From Mariniphaga sp041686935 (GTDB taxonomy: Bacteria; Bacteroidota; Bacteroidia; Bacteroidales; Prolixibacteraceae), in contig JAWLCW010000001.1 in the NCBI GenBank assembly GCA_041686935.1, forward strand, positions 496,001 to 560,000: a stretch of DNA of 64,000 bases, written 5' to 3'. The notes beneath the pieces were generated by a model, which ran no database searches, was not told the DNA's origin, and was given only the letters and a program-made list of their open reading frames with translations. This document shows, piece after piece, positions 62,861-64,000 of the stretch; positions within the stretch are counted from its first letter, which is position 1; the number at the start of each line of letters is the position of its first letter. A program made the position numbers and the translations under genes.

Positions 62861-62897
62861 GCAAAAGCCATCCGCCACCTGGTGGATGGCTTTTTGC
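62861..62897 (+). terminator. Strong terminator before asnS
   Basis: AAAAGCCATCCGCCA pairs perfectly with TGGTGGATGGCTTTT, followed by T-rich sequence. It ends the cytochrome/oxidoreductase unit. Confidence 0.85.
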
Positions 62898-62962
62898 ATT
62901 TTAACATTTCTTCAAAAAAAGAAAAATTAAACCCTTCAAGTCCGAAAATCCTTATAAAAATT

Positions 62963-62970
62963 TACTTTTG
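62963..62970 (+). promoter_or_regulatory. -7 box of asnS
   Basis: TACTTTTG matches TAnnTTTG and ends 51 bases before the asnS ATG. No clear TTTG partner is found. Confidence 0.4.
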
Positions 62971-63021
62971 TAAACTTAATTTCTATATAAGTTTAAGCAG
63001 CACAAACAAAGCATTGGAATT

Positions 63022-64000
63022 ATGGTACGACTGAAAGTAAAAGAAATTCTGGCAAAAGGTGAACCTGGCGTCCAAACACTGGTAAAAGGATGGGTGCGGA
63101 CAAAACGCGGAAGTAAAAATGTAACCTTTATTGCATTGAATGACGGTTCAACTATTCATAATTTGCAGATTGTTGCCGATACCAGTCGTTTCGATGAAAA
63201 TTTACTTCGCGAAATAAATACCGGTGCAGGCCTTTCCGTTAAGGGAGTTCTTTCAGAATCGCAGGGAACCGGTCAAAAAGTGGAACTGATGGCCGAAGAA
63301 ATTGAGCTGCTTGGGAAAGCCGATCCCGAAAAATACCCGATTCAGCCCAAAAAACATACGCTGGAGTTTTTACGCGAAAATGCCCATCTCCGTTTTCGCA
63401 CCAATACTTTCGGCGCTGTTTTTCGTATTCGGCATGCCATGGCTTTTGCTGTGCACAACTATTTTAACGAAAAAGGATTTTACTACCTGCACACGCCCAT
63501 TGTAACCGCCAGCGATGCAGAGGGTGCCGGACAAATGTTCAGGGTTACTACACTCGATGCTGTTAATCCGCCCCTCACTGAAAACGGTAATCCCGATTAC
63601 AGCAAAGATTTTTTCGGAAGACCCACCAACCTTACCGTTTCCGGACAGTTGGAAGGCGAACTGGGTGCTTTGGCGCTTGGTGAGATTTATACTTTCGGGC
63701 CAACATTTCGGGCTGAAAATTCAAATACTACACGCCACCTTGCCGAGTTTTGGATGATTGAACCCGAAATGGCTTTTTATGACCTGAAAGACAATATGGA
63801 TTTGGCCGAAGAGTTCCTGAAATACCTCATACGTTATGCACTGGAAAACTGCAGCGACGATCTGCATTTTTTGGCCGGGCGACTGAAAGAGGAAGAAAAA
63901 AACAAACCGCAGGACCAGCGATCAATGGATTTGACAGAGAAACTGCAGTTTGTGCTGAACAGTGATTTTGTGCGGCTTACTTATACAGAAGCGATTGAAA
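63022..64000 (+). CDS. asnS: Asparaginyl-tRNA synthetase, N-terminal part
   Basis: The frame starts at 63022 and runs off the right edge after 326 residues. An OB-fold anticodon domain comes first (VQTLVKGWVRTKRGSKNVTFIALNDG). The class II catalytic core begins at HLRFRTNTFGAVFRIRHAMA, with the TPIVTASDAEGAGQMFRVTT loop and motif 2 GPTFRAENSNTTRHLAEFWMIEPEM. The ENSNTxRHLxEFW sequence is that of AsnRS. Its insert between the halves (VTTLDAVNPPLTENGNPDYS) is typical of the bacterial enzyme. Confidence 0.96.
   Translation, partial: MVRLKVKEILAKGEPGVQTLVKGWVRTKRGSKNVTFIALNDGSTIHNLQIVADTSRFDENLLREINTGAGLSVKGVLSESQGTGQKVELMAEEIELLGKADPEKYPIQPKKHTLEFLRENAHLRFRTNTFGAVFRIRHAMAFAVHNYFNEKGFYYLHTPIVTASDAEGAGQMFRVTTLDAVNPPLTENGNPDYSKDFFGRPTNLTVSGQLEGELGALALGEIYTFGPTFRAENSNTTRHLAEFWMIEPEMAFYDLKDNMDLAEEFLKYLIRYALENCSDDLHFLAGRLKEEEKNKPQDQRSMDLTEKLQFVLNSDFVRLTYTEAIE

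Overview
The window comes from a member of the Bacteroidota. The evidence is SusC/SusD-type outer-membrane genes, C-terminal Por/type IX secretion (T9SS) sorting domains, TAnnTTTG -7 promoter boxes, DUF4270 and LytTR/LytS-type regulation. The style (long intergenic stretches, many lipoproteins, paired RND pumps) fits a marine or sediment Marinilabiliales/Prolixibacteraceae-like organism, but that rank is an inference.

Layout. (1) 1-15624 is a maltose/starch utilisation locus: GH65 phosphorylase (partial), MFS sugar permease, LacI regulator, an orphan Dam-type methylase, SusC, an unusual SusD, SusE/F, a T9SS-exported GH13 and a GH97. Two copies of a LacI-type palindrome sit upstream of the permease and of susC. 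(2) 15625-20055 holds a broken toxin/antitoxin pair, a LytS/LytR two-component system, MscS, an acyl carrier protein and a GNAT. (3) 20164-27646 holds three tandem periplasmic cyclophilins (the third fused to a degenerate protease domain), a HAD phosphatase, mtnA-mtnP methionine salvage, pheS and a small secreted protein. (4) 27892-43318 is one long seven-gene export operon: ABC ATPase, ABC permease with large extracytoplasmic domain, TolC, membrane fusion protein, an RND pump, a second RND pump fused through about six extra membrane helices to an ABC ATPase, and a small ABC permease. (5) 43321-48846 holds panD-panC, a single-domain GT5 glycogen-synthase homologue, DUF4270, a frameshifted mntP, dusB and an orphan antitoxin. 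(6) 48879-56873 is a minus-strand block: T9SS cargo, TPR protein, TPR/beta-barrel protein, urea transporter-M23 fusion, then a compact trio of PLP decarboxylase, ATP-grasp and PqqD-like protein. (7) 57098-59466 holds a collagen-like lipoprotein, a rhodanese, two decayed genes and an initiator tRNA. (8) 59902-64000 holds a tetraheme cytochrome/formylglycine-generating-enzyme-like fusion, a Tat-exported Gfo/Idh/MocA oxidoreductase and asnS (partial).

How the genes work together. In the sugar locus, surface GH13 and the Sus proteins would capture and import malto-oligosaccharides, GH97 would trim them in the periplasm, the MFS permease would take up maltose, and GH65 would phosphorolyse it. The LacI protein probably controls the system from sites upstream of the promoters. 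The strongest candidates for an undescribed system are the mixed RND/ABC exporter at 27892-43318 and the PqqD/ATP-grasp/decarboxylase/UT-M23/barrel block at 49801-56873. No CRISPR array, prophage, transposase gene or rRNA was seen.
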